DNA of 64,000 nucleotides from Microbacterium hominis NBRC 15708 (GTDB lineage Bacteria > Actinomycetota > Actinomycetes > Actinomycetales > Microbacteriaceae). The position numbers and the translations under genes were made by a program. Position 1 is the first letter of the stretch. The number at the start of each line of letters is the position of its first letter. Shown here one piece after another: positions 26,789 to 35,547 of this stretch. The notes beneath the pieces were generated by a model, which saw only the letters and a program-made list of their open reading frames with translations, ran no database searches and was not told the DNA's origin. The DNA is taken from assembly GCF_001592125.1 (NCBI RefSeq), contig NZ_BCWI01000018.1:1-64000 (forward strand), written 5' to 3'.

Positions 26789-28300
26789 CTACCTCTGAAG
26801 GCTGGAGATCTGAGTGGGGGTGATCTGGACGGCGGGTCGGGGCAGCGGCACCGCCGCGTCCTCGATCGCGCGAGCGTCGATGACCCGACGATACTCCAGC
26901 GCGCTGTCCTTCGCGGTGCGCACCTGGGTGGCGTAATCGACGTGCACGATGCCGAAGCGCTTGGCGTATCCCCAGGCCCACTCGAAGTTGTCCAGGAGCG
27001 ACCAGTAGAAGTAGCCGCGCACGTCCACGCCGGCATCCGCCGCGTCGAGGATCGCCTCCAGATGACCGAGCAGGAAGCGGGTGCGCTCGACGTCGTGCAC
27101 GCGCGCGACGCCGTCCTCCACGACGAGCTCGTCGTCGTACGACGCGCCGTTCTCGGTGACGTACAGGGCGGTGCCCGCGGGCGCGGCGTACTCGTCCCCC
27201 ACGCGCTGCAGGAGGCGGGTGAGCCCCTCGGGCTGCACCTCCCAGTGCATGTTGGTGCGCGGCAGGCCGCGGTCGTGCCAGTAGATCCCCCCGTGCGACG
27301 GGAAGGGGGATGCCGCCGGGCGGTCGGTGGGCGCGTCGCCGGGAAGCGGCGGCTCGGGGTCGGGGGATCCTCCGACGAACTCGCCGTGGTAGTAGTTCAC
27401 GCCCAGCGCGTCCAGCGGCTGGGAGATCGTGGCGAGGTCGCCCGGCCGGTTCGCCTGCACGAGGGCCTCGATCGCCTCCGGAGCGACGGCGCGGATGTCC
27501 TCGACTACGTCGGCCGGGTACTCCCCCCGGAAGATCGGGTCGAGGAACCAGCGGTTGAACTGGCCGTCGATGCGCCGGGCGGCGTCCGCGTCCGCGGCAT
27601 CCGCCGGGTCGACCGCGTCGGCCACCGTGAGGTTGAGCGTGATGCCCAGGCTCAGGTCGGCGTCGCGCTCGCGCAGCTCGCGGACGACGGCGCCGTGGCC
27701 GAGCAGGAGGTGGTGCGCGGCGAGCACGCCGTCGGTCACGCTGTAGCGTCCCGGCGCGTGGATGCCGGCGGTGTAGCTGAGGAAGGACGAGCACCACGGC
27801 TCGTTGAGGGTCGTCCAGTTCTGCACCCGGTCGCCGAGGGCGTCGTGCACGCTCAGGGCGTACTCGACGAACTGCTCGCTCGTGGAGCGCACGGTCCAGC
27901 CTCCCTGCTCCTCGATGGCCTGCGGCATGTCCCAGTGGTACAGGGTGAGCCACGGCAGGATGTCCGCCGCCCGCAGCTCGTCCACGAGACGCTCGTAGAA
28001 GTCGAGCCCCTTGCGGTTGAGCGGTCCGCCGTCGGGGCGCACCCGCGACCACGAGACCGAGAAGCGGTAGGTGTCGAGCCCGAGGTCCTTCATGAGGGCC
28101 ACGTCGTCGCGGAAGCGGTGATAGTGGTCGCACGCGACGTCGCCGTTGTCGGCGGCGATGACCGCTCCGGGCACCCGGCTGAACGCGTCCCAGATGGAGG
28201 CCGTGCGGCCGTCCTCGAAGGCCGCGCCCTCGATCTGGTAGGCGGCGGTGGCCGCGCCGAAGAGGAAGCCCTTCGGGAACGGGCGCGAGAACTCTGTCAT
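26789..28300 (-). CDS. bglC: GH1 beta-glucosidase
   Basis: Retaining glycoside hydrolase family 1 enzyme, 503 residues, cytoplasmic (no signal peptide), expected to cleave imported cellobiose and cello-oligosaccharides to glucose. Family marks are FLFGAATAAYQIEGA at the N-terminus, the acid/base Glu in TLNEPWC near 175, the nucleophile Glu in YVTENGA near 385 and WSLLDNFEWAWGY near 425. ATG 28300 has AAAGG upstream. It lies 29 bases after cebG, the same position bglC has in Streptomyces. Confidence 0.95.
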   Translation of the reverse strand: MTEFSRPFPKGFLFGAATAAYQIEGAAFEDGRTASIWDAFSRVPGAVIAADNGDVACDHYHRFRDDVALMKDLGLDTYRFSVSWSRVRPDGGPLNRKGLDFYERLVDELRAADILPWLTLYHWDMPQAIEEQGGWTVRSTSEQFVEYALSVHDALGDRVQNWTTLNEPWCSSFLSYTAGIHAPGRYSVTDGVLAAHHLLLGHGAVVRELRERDADLSLGITLNLTVADAVDPADAADADAARRIDGQFNRWFLDPIFRGEYPADVVEDIRAVAPEAIEALVQANRPGDLATISQPLDALGVNYYHGEFVGGSPDPEPPLPGDAPTDRPAASPFPSHGGIYWHDRGLPRTNMHWEVQPEGLTRLLQRVGDEYAAPAGTALYVTENGASYDDELVVEDGVARVHDVERTRFLLGHLEAILDAADAGVDVRGYFYWSLLDNFEWAWGYAKRFGIVHVDYATQVRTAKDSALEYRRVIDARAIEDAAVPLPRPAVQITPTQISSLQR

Positions 28301-28329
28301 GAATCGACCTTTCTGAAGCGGTCCGGGCC

Positions 28330-29247
28330 TCAGCCCTTGACCGCGCCTTGCATGATGCCGCTGACCAACTGTTTGCCGGCGAAGACGAACAGGATCAGCA
28401 GAGGGATGGTCGCCAGGAGCACCCCCGCCAGCACGATCGAGTAGTCGATGAAGTAGTTGGACTGCAGCAACGATAGAGCCACCGGAAGCGTGGGGTTCTG
28501 CCGATCGAGCACGATGAACGGCCAGAAGAAGTTGTTCCACGCCGACACGAAGGTGAACAGGGCCAGCATCGCGGCCGCGGGACGCGCGGCGGGAAGGCCC
28601 ACGGTCAGGAACGTGCGGAACGAGCTCGCCCCGTCGACCCGAGCCGCCTCGATGAGCTCGTCGGGCACGGCCTGGCGGAGATACTGCGTCATCCAGAACA
28701 CGCCGAAGGCGCTCACGAGCGCGGGCACGATGATCGCGCCGAGCTGGCCGGTCCAGCCGAGGTCGCTGAAGAGGATGTACAGCGGCACGACGCCGAGCTG
28801 CGTGGGAACGGCCATCGTCGCGATGACGAACACCAGCAGCCAGCTGGAGCCCTTGAACTTCAGCTTCGCGAACGCCCACCCGGCCAGGGTGGAGAAGAAC
28901 ACGACCGAGATCGCGATCAGGCCGGAGCTGATGATCGAGTTCCACAGGGCGACCCAGAAGTTCACGGCCGGGTCGTTGACGACCTTCGCCGCGTTGGCGA
29001 GGAAGTTCCCGCCCGGGATCCACGACATGTTGGGGTCGCGGATCGTGTACGAGTCGCCCGAGCCGATCAGCAGCGACCAGTAGAACGGGAAGAGGCTGCC
29101 GACGAGCACGGCGGCGAGGCAGGCGTAGACGATCCAGCCCGGGCGGGTGCCCTTGACGTGGCGAGGACGGCGCGTCCTCGCACCCTTCTTGGGGGCGGGC
29201 AGCGCGTCGTCGACGACGGGGACGGCCTGTTCGTTGAGGACGCTCAT
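28330..29247 (-). CDS. cebG: Cello-oligosaccharide ABC permease CebG (MalG-like)
   Basis: 305-residue inner-membrane permease of the MalG/CUT1 type with six helices and the EAA loop (EAARVDGASSFRTFLTVGLPAARP) that contacts the ATPase. It forms a heterodimer with the gene upstream, whose stop it overlaps (ATGA). No ATPase gene is in the operon; in Streptomyces CebEFG shares the multitask ATPase MsiK, so an unlinked MsiK/UgpC-type ATPase is expected here too. Confidence 0.92.
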   Translation of the reverse strand: MSVLNEQAVPVVDDALPAPKKGARTRRPRHVKGTRPGWIVYACLAAVLVGSLFPFYWSLLIGSGDSYTIRDPNMSWIPGGNFLANAAKVVNDPAVNFWVALWNSIISSGLIAISVVFFSTLAGWAFAKLKFKGSSWLLVFVIATMAVPTQLGVVPLYILFSDLGWTGQLGAIIVPALVSAFGVFWMTQYLRQAVPDELIEAARVDGASSFRTFLTVGLPAARPAAAMLALFTFVSAWNNFFWPFIVLDRQNPTLPVALSLLQSNYFIDYSIVLAGVLLATIPLLILFVFAGKQLVSGIMQGAVKG

Positions 29248-30308
29248 CGCGTCACCTCCGCTGATTCGTTCGTGCGACGGGGTTCGGATGCCGCGGCGCG
29301 GTCGGCCGCCACCGCCGCGCGGGCGGCCCGCGCCGCGGCGCGCATCTGGGCGCGGGTGAGGCTGTTGCGACTGCCCTCGTCACGCACGAGGTTGCGGGTG
29401 ATGAAGAGGTTGATGATGCCGATCACCAGGATGATGAGGAAGAGGATCCACGCCAGCGCCGCCGCGCGGCCGAGGTTCCACTGCCCCCACCCGATGTCGT
29501 ACAGCCAGAGCGAGATCGTCAACCACTGGTTGTTCGCGCCGCCGGTGCCCGTCTGGTCGTACATGCGCGGCTCGTCGAAGATCTGCAGGCCGCCGATGGT
29601 GGACGTGATGATGACGAAGATCAGCGTGGGCCGGAGGCTGGGCAGGGTGATCGCGAAGAACTGACGCACCTTGCCGGCGCCGTCGACGGTCGCGGCCTCG
29701 TAGTAGTCGCGCGGGATGGCCTGCATCGCCGCGAGGAGGATGAGGGTGTTGTACCCGGTCCACCGGAAGTTCACCATCGTGGCGATGGCGATGTGGCTCG
29801 CGAAGGTGTCGGAGTGCCACATGACCGGGGGCAGGCCGATGCTGCTGAGCCAGGTGTTGATGATGCCGTACTGGTCGCCGAACATGTTGGAGAAGACCAG
29901 GGCGACGGCGACGGGCGCCATCACGTACGGGACGAGCACGCCCATCCGCCAGAAGGTCTTGGCGCGGATGTTCTGGTCCAGCAGCGCCGCGATGACCACG
30001 GCGGCGATGAGCTGCGGCACGGACGAGAGCAGGAAGATGCTGAAGGTGTTGCGCAGCGCCGCCCAGAACTTCGGGTCGGAGATCACCGTGGCGTACTGGT
30101 CGAACCCGACGAAGGTTCCCGAGTTGCGCACGAGGTCCCAGTCCATGAAGGAGATCACCGCGGTGTACCCGATCGGGAAGAGCCCGACGACGAGGAACAG
30201 GATGAAGAACGGGGAGATGTAGAGGTAGGGCGAGAGCTTGAGATCCCACGAGCTCAGCCGGCTGCCGAAGCCGATGCGCTTCGGGGCGCGGGAGGTGGTG
30301 GTGGTCAC
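29244..30308 (-). CDS. cebF: Cello-oligosaccharide ABC permease CebF (MalF-like)
   Basis: 354-residue CUT1 permease: PYLYISPFFILFLVVGLFPI opens TM1, and the EAA loop is YYEAATVDGAGKVRQFFAITLPSLRP. The C-terminal tail is Ala/Arg-rich and cytoplasmic. GTG 30308 is the start. It is separated from the binding-protein gene by 126 bases containing a strong nested hairpin, which probably sets the excess of CebE over the permeases. Confidence 0.92.
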   Translation of the reverse strand: MTTTTSRAPKRIGFGSRLSSWDLKLSPYLYISPFFILFLVVGLFPIGYTAVISFMDWDLVRNSGTFVGFDQYATVISDPKFWAALRNTFSIFLLSSVPQLIAAVVIAALLDQNIRAKTFWRMGVLVPYVMAPVAVALVFSNMFGDQYGIINTWLSSIGLPPVMWHSDTFASHIAIATMVNFRWTGYNTLILLAAMQAIPRDYYEAATVDGAGKVRQFFAITLPSLRPTLIFVIITSTIGGLQIFDEPRMYDQTGTGGANNQWLTISLWLYDIGWGQWNLGRAAALAWILFLIILVIGIINLFITRNLVRDEGSRNSLTRAQMRAAARAARAAVAADRAAASEPRRTNESAEVTR

Positions 30309-30333
30309 GGCATGTCCTTCGGGAGTCGATGGG

Positions 30334-30427
30334 CACCGGTCGTTGAGCGAGCGGGGCGAGTCGGAACGCCCGAGCGGGCGGGCGTTCCGACTCGGATGCC
30401 GACGGCATCCTCGCTCAACGACCGGTG
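30334..30427. repeat. Triple nested palindrome between cebE and cebF
   Basis: Outer 18-bp perfect arms (30334-30351 and 30410-30427, core CGGTCGTTGAGCGAG) enclose a 15-bp perfect hairpin (GAGTCGGAACGCCCG, 30358-30372 with 30379-30393, six-base loop) and a 17-mer palindrome GGATGCCGACGGCATCC at 30394-30410. It lies just after the cebE stop, where hairpins usually stabilise the binding-protein mRNA or attenuate the permeases. CGTTGAGCGAGC-type repeats are, from memory, dispersed in Microbacteriaceae genomes. Confidence 0.8.
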
Positions 30428-30434
30428 AAGGGGA

Positions 30435-31709
30435 TTACTTGATGGCGGCGACTTCCGTCTGCCACTGGGCCCACGAGGCCGCCTTGTCCTGCGTTCCCTC
30501 TTCGACGCGGGTCAGAGCCTTCTGCATCGCGTCGTTGATCTGGAAGTAGAACTGTCCCTTGAAGGGCGAGACCGTCACCGCGTTGGCACGGTCGGTGAGG
30601 ATCTGGCCGACCGGAGCGTTGTTGAAGAACTCGTTCTTCGAGCTCAGCAGGGTGTCGGACTTCATCGCGTCGACCTGGCTCGGGAACGTGCCGGCCGCCT
30701 CGAACGCCTTGAGCTGCGTGTCGGGGCTGGTGAGCCAGTCGGCGAGCTGCTGCGCGGCCGCGACGTTCTTGCCGTTCGCGGGAACGGTCAGGTACGAGCC
30801 GCCCCAGTTGCCGCCGCCGCCGGGGAAGACGTTGGCGATGTCCCAGCCCTTGACGTCCTTGGCGTTGCCGGAGATGACGCCGAGCATCCAGCCCGGGCAG
30901 AGCATCGTGGCGAACGAGCCGTTGGACAGGCCCGCCATCCAGTCGTCGGACCACTGGCTGAGGTGCGCGGACTGCGTCGCGGAGGCGTCGAGCACCTGGT
31001 TGTAGATGGTCTCGACCTTCGGGTCGATGTCGATCTTGCCGTCCGAGGGGTTCTCGTACGCGGCCTCGATCTGGTTGACCATGCCCTGGTACGTGCCACC
31101 GGCGGAGTCGAAGAACGCCTTGCCGGTCGCGGCGGTGTACTTCGCGCCGGTGTCGAAGTAGGTCTTCCAGTCGCCGGTCAGCAGCTTCGCGACCTCCTCG
31201 CGGTCGGTCGGCAGGCCGGCGGCGGCGAACAGGTCGGAGCGGTAGCAGACGCCCTCCGGCCCGATGTCGGTGCCGTAGCCGATGAGGTTGCCCTGCGCGT
31301 CGGTGGCCGCCTTGACCTTCCAGTCGAGCCAGCGGCTCTTCAGGTCGGTGGGGACCGGCGCGAGCAGGTCGGAGTACTTCATGACCTCGGGCAGCCAGTC
31401 GACCTCGATCGCCTCGATGTCGGCCAGGCCCGTCTTGCCGAGCTTCTGGAAGTAGTTGGCGCGTGCGTCGTTGCTCGTCGCTGCCTTGTTGTGGACGATC
31501 GTGACGTTCGGGTGCTCCTTCGTGTACTCGGCGAACAGGGCGTCCGAGTATCCGAAGTCGTTGAAGGTCGCCACGGTCAGCGTGACCTTCTCGTTGGGAT
31601 CGGCCGTCGCCGCCGTGCCGCTGCCGCCGGCACAGCCGGCGAGCACGAGGGCGGAGGTGGTCAGGGCGCCGGCCACGAGGCCGATGCGCCGCAGTGCGCG
31701 TGTGTTCAC
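30435..31709 (-). CDS. cebE: Cello-oligosaccharide-binding lipoprotein CebE
   Basis: 424-residue family-1 solute-binding lipoprotein: signal peptide with lipobox VLAGC (Cys26), then a two-lobe binding protein. Close to Streptomyces CebE in order and motifs: IEVDWLPEVMKYSDLLAPV, SRWLDWK, GYGTDIGPEGVCYRSDLFAAAGLPTDR, MLCPGWMLG and GNWGGSYLTVPANG. It captures cellobiose/cellotriose at the outer membrane face and delivers them to CebFG. GTG 31709 has AAGGAG upstream. First gene of the operon, downstream of three CebR-type operators. Confidence 0.93.
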   Translation of the reverse strand: MNTRALRRIGLVAGALTTSALVLAGCAGGSGTAATADPNEKVTLTVATFNDFGYSDALFAEYTKEHPNVTIVHNKAATSNDARANYFQKLGKTGLADIEAIEVDWLPEVMKYSDLLAPVPTDLKSRWLDWKVKAATDAQGNLIGYGTDIGPEGVCYRSDLFAAAGLPTDREEVAKLLTGDWKTYFDTGAKYTAATGKAFFDSAGGTYQGMVNQIEAAYENPSDGKIDIDPKVETIYNQVLDASATQSAHLSQWSDDWMAGLSNGSFATMLCPGWMLGVISGNAKDVKGWDIANVFPGGGGNWGGSYLTVPANGKNVAAAQQLADWLTSPDTQLKAFEAAGTFPSQVDAMKSDTLLSSKNEFFNNAPVGQILTDRANAVTVSPFKGQFYFQINDAMQKALTRVEEGTQDKAASWAQWQTEVAAIK

Positions 31710-31786
31710 GTGTCACTCCTTTGTGGATGTGTTGCAGGTGCGTGTTCGCGTTCCCGCCCTCCCGCGCCATCGCATCGATGTGGGAA

Positions 31787-31800
31787 TGGGAGCGCTCTCA
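31787..31800. promoter_or_regulatory. CebR operator 1
   Basis: TGGGAGCGCTCTCA, 13 of 14 matches to the palindrome TGGGAGCGCTCCCA. Confidence 0.8.
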
Positions 31801-31819
31801 CCGGACAGCGACGACGTTA

Positions 31820-31833
31820 TGGGATCGCTCCCA
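31820..31833. promoter_or_regulatory. CebR operator 2
   Basis: TGGGATCGCTCCCA, 13 of 14 matches to the CebR/CelR palindrome; its centre is 33 bases from operator 1. Confidence 0.8.
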
Positions 31834-31841
31834 GGAACACA

Positions 31842-31855
31842 AGGGAGCGCTCCCA
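31842..31855. promoter_or_regulatory. CebR operator 3
   Basis: AGGGAGCGCTCCCA, 13 of 14 matches; its centre is 22 bases from operator 2. The 33- and 22-base spacings put all three sites on the same helix face. Confidence 0.8.
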
Positions 31856-31943
31856 TGAGTGCATCACGGTTGTGTAACGGCAGCCGTGACAATCCGGCCG
31901 CGGCCGCCCTCCCGGTCGGCTCCGCGAAGGCCGCGCGCGCCCG

Positions 31944-31949
31944 TAGACT
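31944..31949 (+). promoter_or_regulatory. -10 box candidate for purSQ
   Basis: TAGACT about 100 bases before purS; no clear -35. Unlike most genes here, purS has a leader and an AGGAGG site. Confidence 0.35.
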
Positions 31950-32051
31950 GGTGCCGACCCCTCCCTCGATCCGCGGCGCGCCGGCCCACCGGCATCCGCG
32001 ATCGCGGGGCGACCGGAAGCCGCGGCCGTGCGCGGCCCACAGGAGGACCGA

Positions 32052-32293
32052 ATGCCCACCATCGTCGTCGACGTCATGCCCAAGGCCGAGCTGCTGGACC
32101 CGCAGGGCAAGGCCGTGGCCGGCGCCCTGGACCGCCTCGGCGTCGAGGGCTTCTCGTCCGTCCGGATCGGCAAGCGCTTCGAGCTGACCGTCGACGTCGC
32201 CGACGAGAAGACCCTGGAGACCGTGCGCACCCTCGCCGCCGACATCCTGTCGAACGCGGTGATCGAGGACGTCGTGGGCATCGAGGTCGTCGA

Positions 32294-32297
<4 letters not shown>
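32052..32297 (+). CDS. purS: FGAM synthase subunit PurS
   Basis: 81-residue small subunit of the three-part phosphoribosylformylglycinamidine synthase (PurS/PurQ/PurL); it helps dock PurQ to PurL and channel ammonia. The sequence [30 protein letters not shown] is typical. ATG 32052 has AGGAGG at ideal spacing. Its stop overlaps the purQ start (GTGA). purL does not follow within the window. Confidence 0.95.
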
Positions 32298-33001
<704 letters not shown>

Positions 33002-33071
33002 ATCCGCGACGCGGGCGCCCCTGCGGTCGCGGCCCTCGCCGGGGCGTAGCCTGGCCGAAACATGGCGCCGA

Positions 33072-33077
33072 TATCGT
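33072..33077 (+). promoter_or_regulatory. Leaderless -10 box of the nucleoside deaminase gene
   Basis: TATCGT six bases before ATG 33084; it selects this ATG over the one at 33061. Confidence 0.45.
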
Positions 33078-33083
33078 CGCGGC

Positions 33084-33680
33084 ATGACGGCACTCGCGAC
33101 CTCCTACACGGCCTCCCTGCCCGGCTGGCTCATCGCCGACCTGGACGCCCTGCCGACGGCTCTGCCCTCGGCCGAGGAGCAGATGCGCCTGGTGAACGAG
33201 CTCGCCGACCGCAACTGGCGCGCGGGCAACGGCGGCCCCTTCGCCGCGATCGTGGTCGACGAGTCGACGGGCGCGCTGGTGTCCGTCGGCGTCAACGTCG
33301 TGCTCGAATCCGGCGTCACCTCGGCCCACGCCGAGGTCATGGCGCTCGCGCTCGCCCAGCGCGCCCTCGGACGGTGGGACCTCGGCGCGGGCGGCGCCCA
33401 CCTGACGCTCGTGGTCAACTGGCGCCCGTGCGTGCAGTGCTACGGGGCCACGATGTGGAGCGGTGTGCGCTCTCTCGTCGTCGCGGGCGAGGGCGACCTC
33501 CTGGAGGAGCTCACCGGCTTCGACGAGGGCCCGATGGTCGACGACTGGGCCGCGCAGTTCGAGCGGCGCGGCATCCGGGTGCGCACCGGCGTCGGCTACG
33601 ACGACGCCGTCGCCGTCTACCGGGCCTACGGCGCGAGCGACGCGGTGGTCTACAACGCCCGCGGCGCCGTCGAGGTCTGA
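33084..33680 (+). CDS. Zinc-dependent nucleoside/nucleobase deaminase
   Basis: 198-residue cytidine-deaminase-superfamily enzyme with the zinc site HAEVMALALA (His and catalytic Glu) near residue 75 and PCVQC near 112-116, as in guanine deaminases and tRNA adenosine deaminases. At this length, and with WRAGNGGPFAAIVVDESTG at the N-terminus, it is closest to the guanine-deaminase/nucleoside deaminase branch. It sits at the edge of the purine-catabolism island, convergent with the adenine-deaminase-like gene, which fits conversion of guanine to xanthine. The exact substrate is not proven by sequence. Confidence 0.85.
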   Translation: MTALATSYTASLPGWLIADLDALPTALPSAEEQMRLVNELADRNWRAGNGGPFAAIVVDESTGALVSVGVNVVLESGVTSAHAEVMALALAQRALGRWDLGAGGAHLTLVVNWRPCVQCYGATMWSGVRSLVVAGEGDLLEELTGFDEGPMVDDWAAQFERRGIRVRTGVGYDDAVAVYRAYGASDAVVYNARGAVEV

Positions 33681-33691
33681 CCCGCGCGCCG

Positions 33692-34723
33692 TCAGCGCGG
33701 CAGGCTCACACCACGTTCGGCCGCGTACTCCTGGACCGCGGCGACGAACGCGGCGCGGCGCGCCGGGGTCAGCCAGGACGCCTCGAAGGAGTTGATCGCC
33801 AGCTGGGCGAGGTCGGCCTCGGTGAGCCCGGCCTGCTGCGCGAGCGCGACGTAGTTCTCCGCGACGTACGCGCCGAAGTAGGCCGGGTCGTCGGAGTTGA
33901 TCGTCACGCGCACGCCCTCCCGCAGCAGCGTCACGATCTCGTCGGCCTTCATCTGGGCGGTCACGAACGAGTTCGACACGGGACAGCACGTGAAGCCGAG
34001 GCCGCGCTCCTTCGCGAGCGCGATGAGCTCCGGGTCCTCGACGATGTTGGTGCCGTGGTCGATGCGGTCGACGCGGATGTCGCGGAGCACCTCGCGGATG
34101 TTGTCGATCGAGCCGACCTGGTCGATGTCGCAGTGCATCGTCAGGAAGAAGCCCTCGGCCTTCGCCCGCGCGAAGACGGCGGCGAACTTCGACGGCGGGT
34201 TGTCGCGCTCGTCGGAGTCGAGCCCGACGCCCACGATCCACTGCTTGTAGGGGAGCGCCTCCATGAGGGTCGCCATGGCGAACTCGGCGGAGAAGTCGCG
34301 CAGGAAGCAGAGGATCAGCTCGGCGGAGATGCCCAGCTCGTCCTGAGCCCGCACGGCGGCGCGGCGGTAGCCGCCGATGACGGCGGAGAAGGGCACGCCG
34401 CGGCTGGTGTGCGCCTGCGGGTCGAAGAACATCTCGGCGTGGACGACGCCCTGCTCCTTCGCGCGCAGCAGGTACGCCCAGGCCAGGTCGTGGAAGTCGT
34501 CCGCCGTCTGCAGCACCTCCATCGCCGGGTAGTAGACGGCGAGGAAGCTCGTCAGGTCGGTGAAGTCGTAGGTGGCGCGCACCTCGGCGACGCTCGTCTC
34601 GGCGAGGCGGATGCCGTTGCGTTCGGCGAGCGCGAACTTCAGCTCGGGCTCGAGCGTGCCTTCGAGGTGGAGGTGGAGCTCTGCTTTGGGCAGGCCGAAG
34701 GCGAACTCGGCGAGGTCGGACAT
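33692..34723 (-). CDS. Adenine/adenosine deaminase-like amidohydrolase with altered HAGE motif
   Basis: 343-residue member of the adenosine/adenine deaminase family. Metal ligands are present: H17 and H19 in HLHLEG, H197, and D278/D279 in SDDPAYFG; H223 in IDHG is also conserved. Sequence such as HLHLEGTLEPEL and VVHAEMFFDPQAHTSRG is of the Aah1/adenine-deaminase type. The usual catalytic HAGE is replaced by HCDIDQ (197-202): the position of the proton-relay Glu (His plus 3) is Ile200, with Asp at 199 and 201. It is last in an ABC-importer operon, so the importer may feed it. It could act on adenine, an N6-modified adenine or another purine. Confidence 0.8.
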   Translation of the reverse strand: MSDLAEFAFGLPKAELHLHLEGTLEPELKFALAERNGIRLAETSVAEVRATYDFTDLTSFLAVYYPAMEVLQTADDFHDLAWAYLLRAKEQGVVHAEMFFDPQAHTSRGVPFSAVIGGYRRAAVRAQDELGISAELILCFLRDFSAEFAMATLMEALPYKQWIVGVGLDSDERDNPPSKFAAVFARAKAEGFFLTMHCDIDQVGSIDNIREVLRDIRVDRIDHGTNIVEDPELIALAKERGLGFTCCPVSNSFVTAQMKADEIVTLLREGVRVTINSDDPAYFGAYVAENYVALAQQAGLTEADLAQLAINSFEASWLTPARRAAFVAAVQEYAAERGVSLPR

Positions 34724-34746
34724 CGTGGACCTTTCGGGGCGGGGGA

Positions 34747-35547
34747 TCAGGCGCGGTCGGACATGCCCATGCGGGCGAGGAGGACCGCCTCCAGGATATG
34801 GACGAGGTTGTACAGCAGCAGCGCCGCGACGGTGATCACCGCGACCGACGACCACAGGGCAGAGAACTGCGCGGCGGCGATGTAGCCGCCGAACGCGCCG
34901 CCGATGCCGCCGCCGACGGCGAGCCACTCGGCCAGCAGCGCCCCGGTGATGGCGCCGGGCACCGAGATGCGCACCGCCGCGAGCAGCGAGGGCAGCGCAC
35001 TGGGCAGCGCGACCTTGCGCAGCGTCGTCCACGACGATCCGCCGTAGACCTCGACGAGGTCGTTCATGTGCGCCGGCGCGGACTTCAGGCCGAAGGCGAT
35101 CGTGACGAGGGCGGGAAAGAGCACGACGATGCCGCCGAGCACCGCGATCGTCGCGAAGTCGCGGGCGAAGATCAGGATGATGACGGGGGCCATCGCGATC
35201 AGCGGCACCGATCGCAGCAGCATCGCGAGCGGCATCAGGGCGTGCTCGACGCCCGCGCTCAGCTGGAACAGCGCGGCGACCAGGATCGCCACGAGCAGCC
35301 CGGCGACGAAGCCGATCGCGGCGTGGCCGAGCGACACCCACAGCTGGCCGAAGACGGTGGCGCGGTTGGCCTCCGCGGCGGGAACGGTGAAGAGGTAGTT
35401 CCAGACGTCGAGCGGTCCCTTGCCGACGTACGGGCTCACCCGGAACGCCCACAGCGCACCGGCCCACAGCACGAGCACGGTCACGACCGTCAGCACGAGG
35501 GTGAGCACGCTCGACCCCAGCGCGCGCAATGCGCCCGTGCCGCTCAT
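34747..35547 (-). CDS. ABC permease, NMT1/THI5-importer type (second)
   Basis: 266-residue SsuC/TauC-like permease with six helices and the coupling loop VEVYGGSSWTTLRKVALPSALPSLLA. Its start overlaps the stop of the other permease gene (ATGA), implying a heterodimeric channel. It precedes the adenine-deaminase-like gene by 23 bases in the same operon. The substrate is inferred to be a purine or related N-heterocycle. Confidence 0.85.
   Translation of the reverse strand: MSGTGALRALGSSVLTLVLTVVTVLVLWAGALWAFRVSPYVGKGPLDVWNYLFTVPAAEANRATVFGQLWVSLGHAAIGFVAGLLVAILVAALFQLSAGVEHALMPLAMLLRSVPLIAMAPVIILIFARDFATIAVLGGIVVLFPALVTIAFGLKSAPAHMNDLVEVYGGSSWTTLRKVALPSALPSLLAAVRISVPGAITGALLAEWLAVGGGIGGAFGGYIAAAQFSALWSSVAVITVAALLLYNLVHILEAVLLARMGMSDRA

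Larger units (their letters stand above)
31710..32051. other. 342-base divergent control region, ceb operon and purSQ
   Basis: No gene is seen. It holds the cebE leader, three CebR-type operators (31787-31855), a TAGACT -10 candidate for purS (31944-31949) and an AGGAGG ribosome site at 32041-32046. Confidence 0.7.

Noticed and set aside
31856..32051. Purine riboswitch upstream of purS
   Set aside because: The leader shows no recognisable purine-aptamer core (TATA..., paired loops) and is GC-rich; only a -10 candidate and AGGAGG were supported.
33061..33086. ATG at 33061 as start of a gene after purQ
   Set aside because: It is out of frame with the deaminase domain; ATG 33084 with TATCGT six bases upstream fits the enzyme.
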